The position numbers and the translations under genes were made by a program. Positions 49,997 to 58,268 of a DNA stretch of 64,000 nt are shown piece after piece. Every line of letters starts with the position of its first letter. Position 1 is the stretch's first letter. The notes beneath the pieces are model-generated. The model saw only the letters and a list, made by a program, of their open reading frames with translations. It was not told where the DNA came from and did no database searches. Source of the DNA: Microbacterium enclense (GTDB lineage: Bacteria; Actinomycetota; Actinomycetes; Actinomycetales; Microbacteriaceae); the NCBI GenBank assembly GCA_038182865.1, contig CP116226.1, positions 3,472,001 through 3,536,000 of the forward strand, read 5' to 3'.

Positions 49997-52384
49997 GTGC
50001 CGGCAGTGACACCCCGGGTGCGCCGCGATCTGCAGGGACTTCGCGCCATCGCGGTGCTGGCGGTCGTCGCCGCCCATCTCACGGGGTGGCCTCGAGGCGG
50101 GTTCGTCGGCGTCGACGTGTTCTTCGTCCTGTCGGGTTTCCTCATCACCACGATCCTCCTTCGCGATCTCGGCGACAGCGGCACCGTCCATCTGGCGACG
50201 TTCTACGCCCGTCGCGTCCGGCGCCTCCTCCCCGCCGCTCTCCTCGTTCTCGTCACCGTGGTCGGCGCAGGCTTCATCGTCTTCCCGGGCGTCCGTGCGG
50301 AGGCCGTGCTCGGTGACGCCCTGAGTGCGGTCGCGCTCGTCTCCAACTGGCGCTTCGCGCTCGAGGGGCGCGATTACTTCTCCGCCGCCGACCTCTCTCC
50401 GCTTCAGCACTTCTGGTCGCTGTCGGTGGAGGAGCAGTTCTCTCTGGCATGGCCTCTTCTCGTGCTGCTCGCCCTCGCGGTCGTCCCCGCGGTCGCCCGT
50501 CGGGGACGCGGGGGACGCGCCACGGTGACGACCACCGCGGTCCTGGTCGTCGTGGCATCCGGGACAATCGCGTGGGGGCAGACGTCGAGCGATCCCAGCG
50601 TGGCGTACTTCTCGACGGTCACGCGCGCCGGAGAACTCGCCGTAGGTGCCGCGCTGGCCGGCCTCGCGCCCGCGCTCTCCGGTCTGCCCGCCGCGCTCCG
50701 GGTTCTCTTCGCGTGGAGTGGCGTCGCGGTCGTGATCACGGCGTTTCTCATCATCGACTCGACGTCTGCGTTCCCGGCACCCTGGGCGCTCCTCCCTGTC
50801 ACGGGGGCAGCCCTCATCATCGCAGGGGGGATCGGGGGTGATCCCGGGCATCGGCATCTCTTCGTTCTGACGAACCCGCTGACGGTGGCCATCGGCAACG
50901 TGTCGTACTCGCTGTACCTCTGGCACCTCCCCGTGATCGTGTTGGCCGGGCTGCTGCTGGCTCCGGGGCCGGCGGTTCTTCCCCTCACCGCCCTGGTCAT
51001 TGCGGTGCTCACCGTCTCGACCTACCTCGGCATCGAGCAGCCGCTCCACCGCTCGCCCTGGCTGGACCGGCGAGGCCGCCGCCCCGCGGAACCGTCCCGT
51101 GATGACCGCGTGAGCATCCCGGCCGAGGCCCCCCTCGCCCCGTCTCCGGTGTCGGTCCCGCGCGCCGCGGCCCTCGCCTCACGTCCCGCGGGATGGGTAC
51201 CGGGGCAGCGGTATTATCCTGGGTCGCGCCCGGCTCCGAGGGCTGGGGCTCCTGCCCCCGGAGGCGCGGCGATCGAGGCGCGTCGCCCCGAGCACGCCGC
51301 GCCGGCTCGCACGGCGACACCTCCCACGGCACCTGTAGCCACTCCGGCGGCGGCCGCCCCGACCGCCTCGACGTGGGCGGACTGGCGTTCCCGGTTCGCA
51401 CCGCGGATGGGACTCGCGGCCGCCACCCTCGTCATCGGAGCGGGGGCGAGCGTGCTCACCTTCATCGTCGCGTACGGCGCGCCCGACTTCGCCCCGGCAT
51501 CGATTCCCGCCGCTGCAGCCCCCGCTCCCATCGATGACGGGGCGAGCGCCCTCACGACGCTGCAGGCCGACCTCGCGGCCGCAGCGGCCGCGACCGCGTG
51601 GCCGGAGCTGCATCCGTCGATGGACGACGCGATGCGGGAGTCCTCCGCCGCCAACCGCGCGCACGACTGCTTCACGCCCGACCCGCTCCCCGGCGCGGAG
51701 CAGTGCACGTGGGGCGACGGCGACGCGCCTCGCCACCTCTACCTCGTGGGGGACTCCAGCGCCATGGCCTACGCCCCGGCGTTCGCGAAGCTCGCCGAGA
51801 ACAGCGGGGATCAGTGGCGGGTCACCACCGTCGGAATGTACGGATGCCGCTTCACCGATGTGCTCGTCGAAAGCCGGGACCCCGCGGTCATGGCCGCGTG
51901 CGCCCAGCGCAAGAGCGACGTCGCGGCCATGATCGCGGCCGCCCCCGCCGACCTCGTCGTCGTCTCGAACGCCTTCACTCTGGGACGTACGGTCGACGGA
52001 CGCGATCTCAGCGCGGACGACCTGGCATCCGCCGTCTCCGCGGAGGTGGAACCATGGGCACCCGCCGGGCGGACGGTGTACCTGTCTCCACCACCCCACG
52101 GCGCCGATCTCGGGCGCTGCTACTCCGCGCTCGCCGGACCCGCGGCGTGTCTTGCCGCGGTCGACGACGTGTGGACGCAGATGGAGACGGCGATCGAAGC
52201 GCACGCCGCGACCACCGGGGCTGCGACCGTGAGCGCACTGCCGTTCAGCTGCGTGAACCTCGTCTGTCCCGCGTTCGCCGGCGATACGCCCGTCCGCTAC
52301 GACGACATCCACATCACGCCCGCCTACGCCGAGCGCCTGACACCGATCCTGATGGCCGAGCTGAACGCCCGCGGTCTGCTGTAG
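49997..52384 (+). CDS. acyltransferase 3 / SGNH fusion (OafA/YrhL-like cell-surface O-acyltransferase)
   Basis: 795 residues. An Acyl_transf_3 membrane domain with about ten helices (1-360; RDLQGLRAIAVLAVV, FFVLSGFLITTILL and the FxxRRxRRLLPAALL box) is followed by a Pro/Ala-rich linker (about 375-460), one more helix near 475-495, and an extracytoplasmic SGNH domain with the GDS block (Asp586-Ser587) and DxxH (Asp769-His772). Such proteins acetylate surface glycans or peptidoglycan. GTG 49997 with GGAGAGG upstream is preferred; ATG 49937 is an alternative. Confidence 0.9.
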   Translation: MPAVTPRVRRDLQGLRAIAVLAVVAAHLTGWPRGGFVGVDVFFVLSGFLITTILLRDLGDSGTVHLATFYARRVRRLLPAALLVLVTVVGAGFIVFPGVRAEAVLGDALSAVALVSNWRFALEGRDYFSAADLSPLQHFWSLSVEEQFSLAWPLLVLLALAVVPAVARRGRGGRATVTTTAVLVVVASGTIAWGQTSSDPSVAYFSTVTRAGELAVGAALAGLAPALSGLPAALRVLFAWSGVAVVITAFLIIDSTSAFPAPWALLPVTGAALIIAGGIGGDPGHRHLFVLTNPLTVAIGNVSYSLYLWHLPVIVLAGLLLAPGPAVLPLTALVIAVLTVSTYLGIEQPLHRSPWLDRRGRRPAEPSRDDRVSIPAEAPLAPSPVSVPRAAALASRPAGWVPGQRYYPGSRPAPRAGAPAPGGAAIEARRPEHAAPARTATPPTAPVATPAAAAPTASTWADWRSRFAPRMGLAAATLVIGAGASVLTFIVAYGAPDFAPASIPAAAAPAPIDDGASALTTLQADLAAAAAATAWPELHPSMDDAMRESSAANRAHDCFTPDPLPGAEQCTWGDGDAPRHLYLVGDSSAMAYAPAFAKLAENSGDQWRVTTVGMYGCRFTDVLVESRDPAVMAACAQRKSDVAAMIAAAPADLVVVSNAFTLGRTVDGRDLSADDLASAVSAEVEPWAPAGRTVYLSPPPHGADLGRCYSALAGPAACLAAVDDVWTQMETAIEAHAATTGAATVSALPFSCVNLVCPAFAGDTPVRYDDIHITPAYAERLTPILMAELNARGLL

Positions 52385-52413
52385 CACACGGCCCGCGCAG
52401 CCACGATCGCTGC

Positions 52414-52419
52414 GAGGCT
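52414..52419 (+). promoter_or_regulatory. -10-like box of glsA, leaderless type
   Basis: GAGGCT, followed by 6 nt and the GTG at 52426. Confidence 0.35.
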
Positions 52420-52425
52420 GGGACG

Positions 52426-53364
52426 GTGACCCCCGCACCCGACCCCCGCCACTTCGACCCGGATGCCCTCCGCTCCCGTCTGCTCGATGAGCGCGGGGGA
52501 GAGGTCGACGACAGCATCCCACAGCTCGCCGAGGCCGACCCCGACCTCTGCGCGATCGCCCTGGCCCTGCCCGATGGAACGGTGCGACGCAGCGAGAGCG
52601 CCGAGATCGCGTTCAGCATCCAGTCGGCGGTGAAGCCGTTCCTCTTCGCCCTCGCCCTGCTCGACACCGACGGCGACGCGCTGGAGCGGGTCGGCATCGA
52701 ACCGACGGGCGAGTCCTACGATGCGATCAAGCTCGAGAGCGGCACCGGTCGGCCGCCGAACCCGATGGTGAATGCGGGCGCCCTGCTCACGGCGTCGCTC
52801 GTCGAGGGGAACGGGCCGGAGGAGCGCAGCGCGCGTATCTCGCGGGGCCTCGCCGCGTTCGCCGGTCGCGACCTCGAGGTCGACGAAGACGTCGCGCACA
52901 ACGAGCATCTGCTCGGCGATCGAAACCACGCCCTGGCGCACCTGATGCGCGCCGAAGGCACACTCGTCGCCTCCGCAGACGACGCTGTCGCCGTCTACGC
53001 CCGCGCGTGCGCGACCCTGGTGGATGCCGCGACCCTCGCGATCATGGGGGCGACCCTCGCGCTGGGCGGCGTCAACCCGCAGACCGGCGCTCGAGTGGTG
53101 CCCGAGCGGATCGCGCGCGACGTCGTCGCGGTCATGGCGACCTGCGGGGTGTACGACGGTTCGGGACGCTGGATGCGAGCGGTGGGCATCCCGGCGAAGT
53201 CCAGCGTGTCGGGCGCGATCGTCCTCGCAGCTCCTGGTCGCCTCGGCGCGGCCGTCGTGAGCCCGCCTTTGGACGCGCAGGGCACGAGCGTACGGGGACA
53301 CAAGGCGAGTGAGGTGCTGAGCGACGAGCTCCGCTTGCACAGCTTCGCCACCGGGAACGCGTGA
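52426..53364 (+). CDS. glsA: glutaminase A
   Basis: 312 residues. Serine-dependent beta-lactamase-like glutaminase that releases ammonia from glutamine. The SxxK pair is Ser67 and Lys70 in QSAVK; also typical are PPNPMVNAGAL, HNEHLLGDRNHALAHLM and the late MATCGVYDGSGRW and GIPAKSSVSGAI (with the catalytic region G-x-x-A-K-S). Convergent with the membrane protein gene 10 bp away, with no visible terminator between. Confidence 0.92.
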   Translation: MTPAPDPRHFDPDALRSRLLDERGGEVDDSIPQLAEADPDLCAIALALPDGTVRRSESAEIAFSIQSAVKPFLFALALLDTDGDALERVGIEPTGESYDAIKLESGTGRPPNPMVNAGALLTASLVEGNGPEERSARISRGLAAFAGRDLEVDEDVAHNEHLLGDRNHALAHLMRAEGTLVASADDAVAVYARACATLVDAATLAIMGATLALGGVNPQTGARVVPERIARDVVAVMATCGVYDGSGRWMRAVGIPAKSSVSGAIVLAAPGRLGAAVVSPPLDAQGTSVRGHKASEVLSDELRLHSFATGNA

Positions 53365-53374
53365 CGACGCCTGC

Positions 53375-54451
53375 TCAGACGAGCTTCACGGGCAGGTCGT
53401 CATCGCTCCGCGGCGGTCGCGTCAAGAGTTCTCTCGCTTCTTCGGCGTCGACGTGCGCGGGGAAGAGCGCGCGGGAGAAACGGCCTCCCGCGTCCTCGCG
53501 AGCCCGGGGGAGACGGATGCCCGCCCCCTCGACCAGAGCGAGAGCCGCGCGACGCTGATCGTCCGTCATTCCGAGGCGCCCGCCGCGCCGCAGGACGAGG
53601 GGCGCCGTCAGCTTGTCCGTGCCCTCGAGCGTCAGGAAGAGCGTCCGGGGCGCACCGGGCACGAGTCGCGCCACGGACACCCGGGCCGCCGTGATGTCAG
53701 ACCACGGCGCCTCCTTCGTGCCCGCGCGCAGGCGGCGCGCCCGCACGTCGACCCACACTTCCGGGAACTGATGCAGGAGCCAGCGCCACAGCAGGATCGC
53801 TGCGAGCACCAGTACGCCCAGGACGATCGCGGTGCCGATCGCGCCCAGGTCGCGGCCGAGGAGGACGCTGAACGCTTGCCAGGCCAGCACACCGAAGCCC
53901 AGGACGCCGACCGAACTGTAGAGAGCGATGGTGCCGGCATCCCGAGCCGTCACGAGCACCCATCCGGGGGCCACCGGTTCGGCCGCCGTTTCCGTCGCCG
54001 CCTCAGGGAGGGGCTCCTCGAGCGACGCGGATCGGCTCGACGCACGGATGGCGCGCAGAGACGCGATGCCGATCACCAGCGAGGTGACGACCAACACAGC
54101 GAGGATCGACAACCGGCCGATCTCGCCCGGGTACTCGTGCAGGAAGAGAACGAGCGTCACGGCACCCGTTGCTCCCAGGAACAGGAGCACCGACGCCTGG
54201 ACGAAAGCGCCGCGGGCAGCCATCCGGCGTCGCCGATCGGGATCCCACGTGTCCCCGGACGGCGCCGGTTCGGGCCCCCAGGTCGTCCGGCTCAGCCAGA
54301 CGGCACCCAAACCCGCGAGGGCGACAGCCGCGGCGAGCCCGATGGCCGCCGCAAGACTCACCCCTCCTCCTGTTGGGAGCAGCGTGACGAACATCACCGC
54401 CGCGACAACAGCCACGACGATGAGCATCGCCCCGGAACGTTTCGGTGTCAT
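53375..54451 (-). CDS. membrane protein of unknown function
   Basis: 358 residues. Two N-terminal helices (about 7-50), a charged loop, two more (about 80-135), then a pair near 165-225 followed by a soluble PH-like beta region (VWVDVRARRLRAGTKEAPWSDITAARV) and an acidic tail. No recognised domain, though the last third resembles bacterial PH-domain membrane proteins that read a diagonal W-x-D-I motif. ATG 54451 has GGGGGG upstream at 3-4 nt. Divergent from the lipoprotein gene at 54581. Confidence 0.7.
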   Translation of the reverse strand: MTPKRSGAMLIVVAVVAAVMFVTLLPTGGGVSLAAAIGLAAAVALAGLGAVWLSRTTWGPEPAPSGDTWDPDRRRRMAARGAFVQASVLLFLGATGAVTLVLFLHEYPGEIGRLSILAVLVVTSLVIGIASLRAIRASSRSASLEEPLPEAATETAAEPVAPGWVLVTARDAGTIALYSSVGVLGFGVLAWQAFSVLLGRDLGAIGTAIVLGVLVLAAILLWRWLLHQFPEVWVDVRARRLRAGTKEAPWSDITAARVSVARLVPGAPRTLFLTLEGTDKLTAPLVLRRGGRLGMTDDQRRAALALVEGAGIRLPRAREDAGGRFSRALFPAHVDAEEARELLTRPPRSDDDLPVKLV

Positions 54452-54580
54452 GATCCCCCCGCTCCTCTCTACCGGCCCGTGCGCATTCACAGCCAGGGCT
54501 TGCACGGAGGGTCGCAGACCCGCCGGGATGTGAGAGCATCGGCGAGGACGTGGCTCCGTGGCGTCCGCGAAGGAGACCTG

Positions 54581-54955
54581 ATGCAGCCCGCCGTGCGCCG
54601 CCGCGCCTCTCGCTCCGTGTCGATCGGCGTCGTCGCCGCCCTCGCCGCAACCCTCACCGGGTGTGGCCAGGGCACGAACGTATCCGAGGACTACGCGCAG
54701 ATCTGCCGCGACAACGCGACCGAGAAGCGCTTGCCCGACGACGATTGCAACAACCACGGCGGGGGAGCGCACTGGTACTTCCTGCCGCTCGGGTCCAGCG
54801 GGAGGAACGTCCCCGCGGTCGGTCAGCCGGCCACGGGCGGCACCGACGCGCTGCCGTCCGGCAAGACTGCGGCGAAAGGCATCTCCGGCGACGGAGCGAG
54901 CGTCTCGCGCGGAGGCTTCGGCGGCTCGGGCTCCGACGGAAGCCACGGCGGCTGA
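54581..54955 (+). CDS. YgiB-like (DUF1190-type) lipoprotein
   Basis: 124 residues. Basic N-terminus, one hydrophobic segment and a lipobox ALAATLTGC near residue 28, so it is probably a lipoprotein. The mature part has ICRDNATEKRLPDDDC, AHWYFLPLGSSG and a C-terminal SVSRGGFGGSGSDGS, matching the end of E. coli YgiB (TVTRGGFG). It overlaps the next gene (YgiC-like) by 1 nt, the same gene order as ygiB-ygiC in E. coli. AAGGAG lies 6 nt before the ATG. Confidence 0.72.
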   Translation: MQPAVRRRASRSVSIGVVAALAATLTGCGQGTNVSEDYAQICRDNATEKRLPDDDCNNHGGGAHWYFLPLGSSGRNVPAVGQPATGGTDALPSGKTAAKGISGDGASVSRGGFGGSGSDGSHGG

Positions 54956-56259
54956 TGCGTCGCATCGAGCTCGACCCGCGCCCCGACTGGGAACGCACCA
55001 TCAAGCAGTCCGGTCTGATCTACTCGCGCTCCCTCCGCGACGACGGCAGCGCGGTCGAGTACTGGAACGACGGCGCCGCCTACGTCTTCACCCTGCCCGA
55101 GGTCGAAGAGCTCGAGCGGCAGACCGAGGAGTTGCACCGCATGTGCCGCGAGGCGGCGAGGTATCTGGCATCCGGAGAACTGGGGAACCTCGGGCTGACC
55201 CCGAAAGCATTCGAACTCGCTCAGTGGTCGCTCGAGCAGGACGAACCCGATGTGTACGCCCGCTTCGACCTCGCGTACACCGGCGACGGCTCCCCGGCAA
55301 AGATGCTCGAGTACAACGCCGACACCCCCACCGGTCTCATCGAGGCCTCGCTCACCCAGTGGTTCTGGCTGCAGGACCGTCTGAAGAGCGGCGCGCTCCC
55401 CGCCGACACCGACCAGTGGAACGGACTTCACGAGGCCCTCGTCGAGCGCTGGCGCGTCCTGCTGCATCGCTCGCTCACCGAGGGTGAGGGCGGGCGGTTG
55501 TTCGTCGCCCACTCGGATGCCGATATCTACGGCGAAGACTGGGACACCGTGGCCTACATGCGCGACCTCGCGGCCGAGGCGGGGTGGGAGCACACGGGTA
55601 TCGAGATGAAGGACATCGGCTGGCACCATGGCGCGCGGCAGTTCGTCGGCGTCCCCGAGGCGTGGGGCTCGTCGCGCAGCATCGCGGCCCTCCCCGGCGA
55701 CGAACCCGGCACGCAGTACCCCGTCATCCGAAACCTGTTCAAGCTCTACCCCTGGGAAGACCTCGTCTCGGGCGAGGACCGCATCGTGGGAGACCAGGAG
55801 TTCGGTGCCCTCTTGATCGCCGGACGCGGCCTGTTCGGGCACTGGTACGAGCCGGCGTGGAAGATGTTCCTCTCGAACAAGCTCCTGCTCGTCGCCCTGT
55901 GGCGGTTGTTCCCCGGACACCCCAACTTGCTGCCCGCCTACGCCGACGGCCCGAACGGCATGACCGATTACGTCGTCAAGCCGGTGTTCGGCCGCGAGGG
56001 AGACGGCATCCGCGTCCACCGCGCCGACGGCACCGTCACATCGAACGGGCAGGAGTACCGCCGCGAAGGCACAGGACGCGAGCGCGTGTGGCAGGAGTAT
56101 CACGAGCTCCCCGATTTCCCGGGATCGAACGGGAGCAACCACCCCGTGCTCGGGTCGTGGGTCGTGAACGACGAGAGCTACGGGGTCGGCATCCGAGAAT
56201 CGGACGGACCGATCACCGACTACTACTGCCGGTTCGCTCCGAACATCATCGAGGCCTGA
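54955..56259 (+). CDS. glutathionylspermidine synthase family protein (YgiC-like)
   Basis: 434 residues. ATP-grasp ligase related to the synthetase half of glutathionylspermidine synthase. Seen: MLEYNADTPTGLIEASLTQWFWLQD (near 120), a WHHGARQFVG region, SNKLLLVALWRLFPGHPNLLPAY, YVVKPVFGREGDGIRVH (ATP-grasp core, about 340) and a C-terminal VGIRESDGPITDYYCRFAPNIIE. E. coli YgiC ligates an unknown substrate and does not make glutathionylspermidine. Coupled to the YgiB-like lipoprotein. Confidence 0.88.
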   Translation: MRRIELDPRPDWERTIKQSGLIYSRSLRDDGSAVEYWNDGAAYVFTLPEVEELERQTEELHRMCREAARYLASGELGNLGLTPKAFELAQWSLEQDEPDVYARFDLAYTGDGSPAKMLEYNADTPTGLIEASLTQWFWLQDRLKSGALPADTDQWNGLHEALVERWRVLLHRSLTEGEGGRLFVAHSDADIYGEDWDTVAYMRDLAAEAGWEHTGIEMKDIGWHHGARQFVGVPEAWGSSRSIAALPGDEPGTQYPVIRNLFKLYPWEDLVSGEDRIVGDQEFGALLIAGRGLFGHWYEPAWKMFLSNKLLLVALWRLFPGHPNLLPAYADGPNGMTDYVVKPVFGREGDGIRVHRADGTVTSNGQEYRREGTGRERVWQEYHELPDFPGSNGSNHPVLGSWVVNDESYGVGIRESDGPITDYYCRFAPNIIEA

Positions 56260-56314
56260 CGGGGAAGTCCGGCCGCCACGAGGCGCCCACGGACCGGCGA
56301 CAGAAACCGGTGAT

Positions 56315-56881
56315 TCACGCGTCGATGTCGTCGACTCCCGGCATCCACGAGGCCCCGGGCTTGCCCCACTTGCGCTTCTTGGCGATCTTCGCGACCGTTC
56401 GACTGTCGTCGTCGTCGAGCCGATCGACGTAAAGGATGCCGTCGAGGTGATCGAACTCGTGCTGGAGGATGCGCGCACGCCAACCCGTGACCTCGATCCG
56501 GACCGGCTGGCCCTCGAGGTCGACCCCCGTCAGCAGAGCGGCCTCGGACCGGCGAAGCGGGAATCGTTCACCGGGGAACGACAGGCACCCCTCCGACTCG
56601 TCATCCGGATCGGGGTAGCCCGGCTCGAGCGGGCGGATCCAGAGCTCGGGGTTGATGACGACCCCCCGCCACGGCAGGCCCTCGTCGTCTTCGTACGTGT
56701 ACGTGAAAATGCGCAGACCCACGCCGACCTGGGGCGCGGCGAGACCGACGCCGGGTGCGGCATCCATCGTCTCGAACATGTCGGCGACGAGCTCGCGCAC
56801 CTCATCGGTGATCTCGTCGACGCGGGCGGCGGGGGCATGCAGCACGGGATCGCCCATGATGCGAATCGGGAGAACGGCCAC
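56315..56881 (-). CDS. def: peptide deformylase
   Basis: 188 residues. Removes the formyl group from nascent chains. The three motifs are GVGLAAPQVG (44-53), EGCLSFPG with Cys99, and QHEFDHLDG with His141, Glu142 and His145. GTG start at 56881 preceded by TAGGCT at 6 nt. Divergent from the transporter gene. Length is normal for the actinobacterial type. Confidence 0.96.
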   Translation of the reverse strand: MAVLPIRIMGDPVLHAPAARVDEITDEVRELVADMFETMDAAPGVGLAAPQVGVGLRIFTYTYEDDEGLPWRGVVINPELWIRPLEPGYPDPDDESEGCLSFPGERFPLRRSEAALLTGVDLEGQPVRIEVTGWRARILQHEFDHLDGILYVDRLDDDDSRTVAKIAKKRKWGKPGASWMPGVDDIDA

Positions 56882-56887
56882 GTCACC

Positions 56888-56893
56888 AGCCTA
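56888..56893 (-). promoter_or_regulatory. -10-like box of def, leaderless type
   Basis: TAGGCT on the minus strand, 6 nt before the GTG at 56881. Confidence 0.5.
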
Positions 56894-56910
56894 TCCAGCG
56901 AGCAGGCGGC

Positions 56911-56916
56911 TATCGT
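56911..56916 (+). promoter_or_regulatory. -10-like box of the DMT transporter gene, leaderless type
   Basis: TATCGT, followed by 6 nt and the GTG at 56923. Back to back with the def promoter. Confidence 0.5.
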
Positions 56917-56922
56917 CGGAGA

Positions 56923-57885
56923 GTGATCCCGCTCGATGTCTCCCTCAGCGACGGAATCGACCAACTCGTCGGTGTCTTCCGCGACCCCCGCATCCTCCTC
57001 GGCATTCCGCTGGCCCTGCTCGGCGCGGTGTTCATGTCGTTCGGTGCGCAGTACCAGCACCGCGGTGTGCAGAAGGTCGAGCGCCTCTCGGGCAAGACCA
57101 CCGGTGGTCTGTCGCGTTCGCAGTTGACCTCGCTGATCACCCGCCCCTCGTGGGTCGCGGGCACGATCATGCTCGGGCTCGCCATCGTCTGTCAGCTCGC
57201 GGCGCTCTCGGTCGCGCCGTTGATCCTCGTGCAGCCCTTGGGGGCGATCGCGCTCGTCATCACGACGATCCTCAATGCCCGCGTCACGCGCCACAAGCCG
57301 ACCCGCCAGTCGCTCATCGCGATCGCGGCCTGCGTCGGCGGAATCTTCATCTTCGTCACGATCGCCGCCTTCTTCGCGACAGAGCACGAGGTCACCGAAC
57401 GTGAGCTGCTGATCATCCTCGGCGTCCTGGCCGTCGTGGTCCTCGTGTTCGGTGTCTTCTGGGTCTTGGTGCGCCGCCGCGCCCAGGCGCTGTTCTACAT
57501 CATGGCTGCGGGTGTCATCTACGGTTTCGTGGCGACCCTGGCGAAGGTCATCATCAGCCGCATCCAGGCGGGCAACTTCGAGTGGCTGACGCTGCTGTGC
57601 GTCGTCGCGCTGCTCGCGGCCGTCGCCGTCGGGGCCTACTTCGTGCAGACGGCCTACTCCGTCGGTCCGCCCGACCTCGTCATCGCCGGCCTCACGGTCA
57701 TCGACCCGATCGTCGCGGTGCTGATCGGCCTTCTCGTGCTCGGCGAAGCCTCGACCGCTCCCGCCTGGGCACTCATCGGGTTCGTGATCGCCGGCGCGAT
57801 CGCCACGTGGGGCGTCATCCAGCTGACGAAGCACCACCCGCAGATCGCCGCCGACGGCAAGCCGAAGCAGCCGCGCGTCCACTGA
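56923..57885 (+). CDS. DMT family transporter (EamA/NIPA-like)
   Basis: 320 residues with about nine to ten membrane helices, including ILLGIPLALLGAVFMSFGAQYQHRGV at the N-terminus, SVAPLILVQPLGAIALVITTILNAR and a symmetric second half with GPPDLVIAGLTVIDPIVAVLIGLLVLGE. The arrangement resembles NIPA-type Mg2+ transporters and actinobacterial DMT proteins; substrate unknown. GTG start with a TATCGT box 6 nt upstream. Confidence 0.85.
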   Translation: MIPLDVSLSDGIDQLVGVFRDPRILLGIPLALLGAVFMSFGAQYQHRGVQKVERLSGKTTGGLSRSQLTSLITRPSWVAGTIMLGLAIVCQLAALSVAPLILVQPLGAIALVITTILNARVTRHKPTRQSLIAIAACVGGIFIFVTIAAFFATEHEVTERELLIILGVLAVVVLVFGVFWVLVRRRAQALFYIMAAGVIYGFVATLAKVIISRIQAGNFEWLTLLCVVALLAAVAVGAYFVQTAYSVGPPDLVIAGLTVIDPIVAVLIGLLVLGEASTAPAWALIGFVIAGAIATWGVIQLTKHHPQIAADGKPKQPRVH

Positions 57886-57922
57886 CGCCTGTGGCGCGCC
57901 GCTCGTCGCCGCGCTCGCGCGC

Positions 57923-58001
57923 CGAGATCACACGATCAGCGCGAGCGCACACGGACCGGCCGCGCCTCATCGTGCGACCTCGGACGGGACGTGTGATCTC
58001 G
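57923..58001. repeat. long-range perfect inverted repeat, function unknown
   Basis: CGAGATCACACG (57923-57934) and CGTGTGATCTCG (57990-58001): perfect 12-bp arms separated by 55 bp, between the transporter gene and tRNA-Met. It may form a long stem or be two sites of one DNA-binding protein. Confidence 0.5.
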
Positions 58002-58055
58002 AGGGGAATCACCGAGGCACCCGGTCCGCCGTGGGTGACGGGACACGGATGCCGG

Positions 58056-58061
58056 TAGGCT
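58056..58061 (+). promoter_or_regulatory. -10-like box of tRNA-Met
   Basis: TAGGCT about 12 nt before the mature tRNA start. Confidence 0.45.
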
Positions 58062-58072
58062 CGTCGTCGCTG

Positions 58073-58146
58073 GGGGCGGTGGCCAAGCTGGTCAAGGCAG
58101 CGGGCTCATAACCCGACGATCGTGGGTTCAAGTCCCACCCGCCCTA
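58073..58146 (+). tRNA. tRNA-Met (CAT anticodon)
   Basis: 74 nt: acceptor GGGGCGG/CCGCCCT with a G-T end pair, anticodon arm GCGGG/CCCGA with loop CTCATAA (CAT at 58107-58109), T arm GTGGG-TTCAAGT-CCCAC, discriminator A. CCA is not encoded. The G-T first pair is not the mismatch of an initiator tRNA, so it is elongator-like. A lysidine-modified Ile2 tRNA cannot be fully excluded. Confidence 0.93.
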
Positions 58147-58181
58147 CTGAGACGCCCGCCCGACCCGTCCGCGCGATCAGC

Positions 58182-58246
58182 GGAGGGCCGGGGACGAGCG
58201 GAGGGCCGGGACCCGGCATCCATCCTCCGTTCGTCCCCGGCCCTCC
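58182..58246. terminator. large bidirectional terminator between tRNA-Met and mesD
   Basis: GGAGGGCCGGGGACGA (58182-58197) and TCGTCCCCGGCCCTCC (58231-58246) are perfect 16-bp arms, extended inwards by GCGGAGG/CCTCCGT (one G-T). The loop has its own GCCG/CGGC hairpin. Confidence 0.85.
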
Positions 58247-58268
58247 TGCCGTCACGCGGCCCCGCGCG

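Noticed and set aside
57886..58072. Small gene between the DMT transporter and tRNA-Met
   Set aside because: No frame with coding character and no ribosome binding site; the region is explained by an inverted repeat and the tRNA promoter.
58073..58146. Initiator tRNA (fMet)
   Set aside because: The acceptor end pairs G1 with T72 rather than showing the initiator C-A mismatch, and the anticodon stem lacks the three consecutive GC pairs in initiator order.
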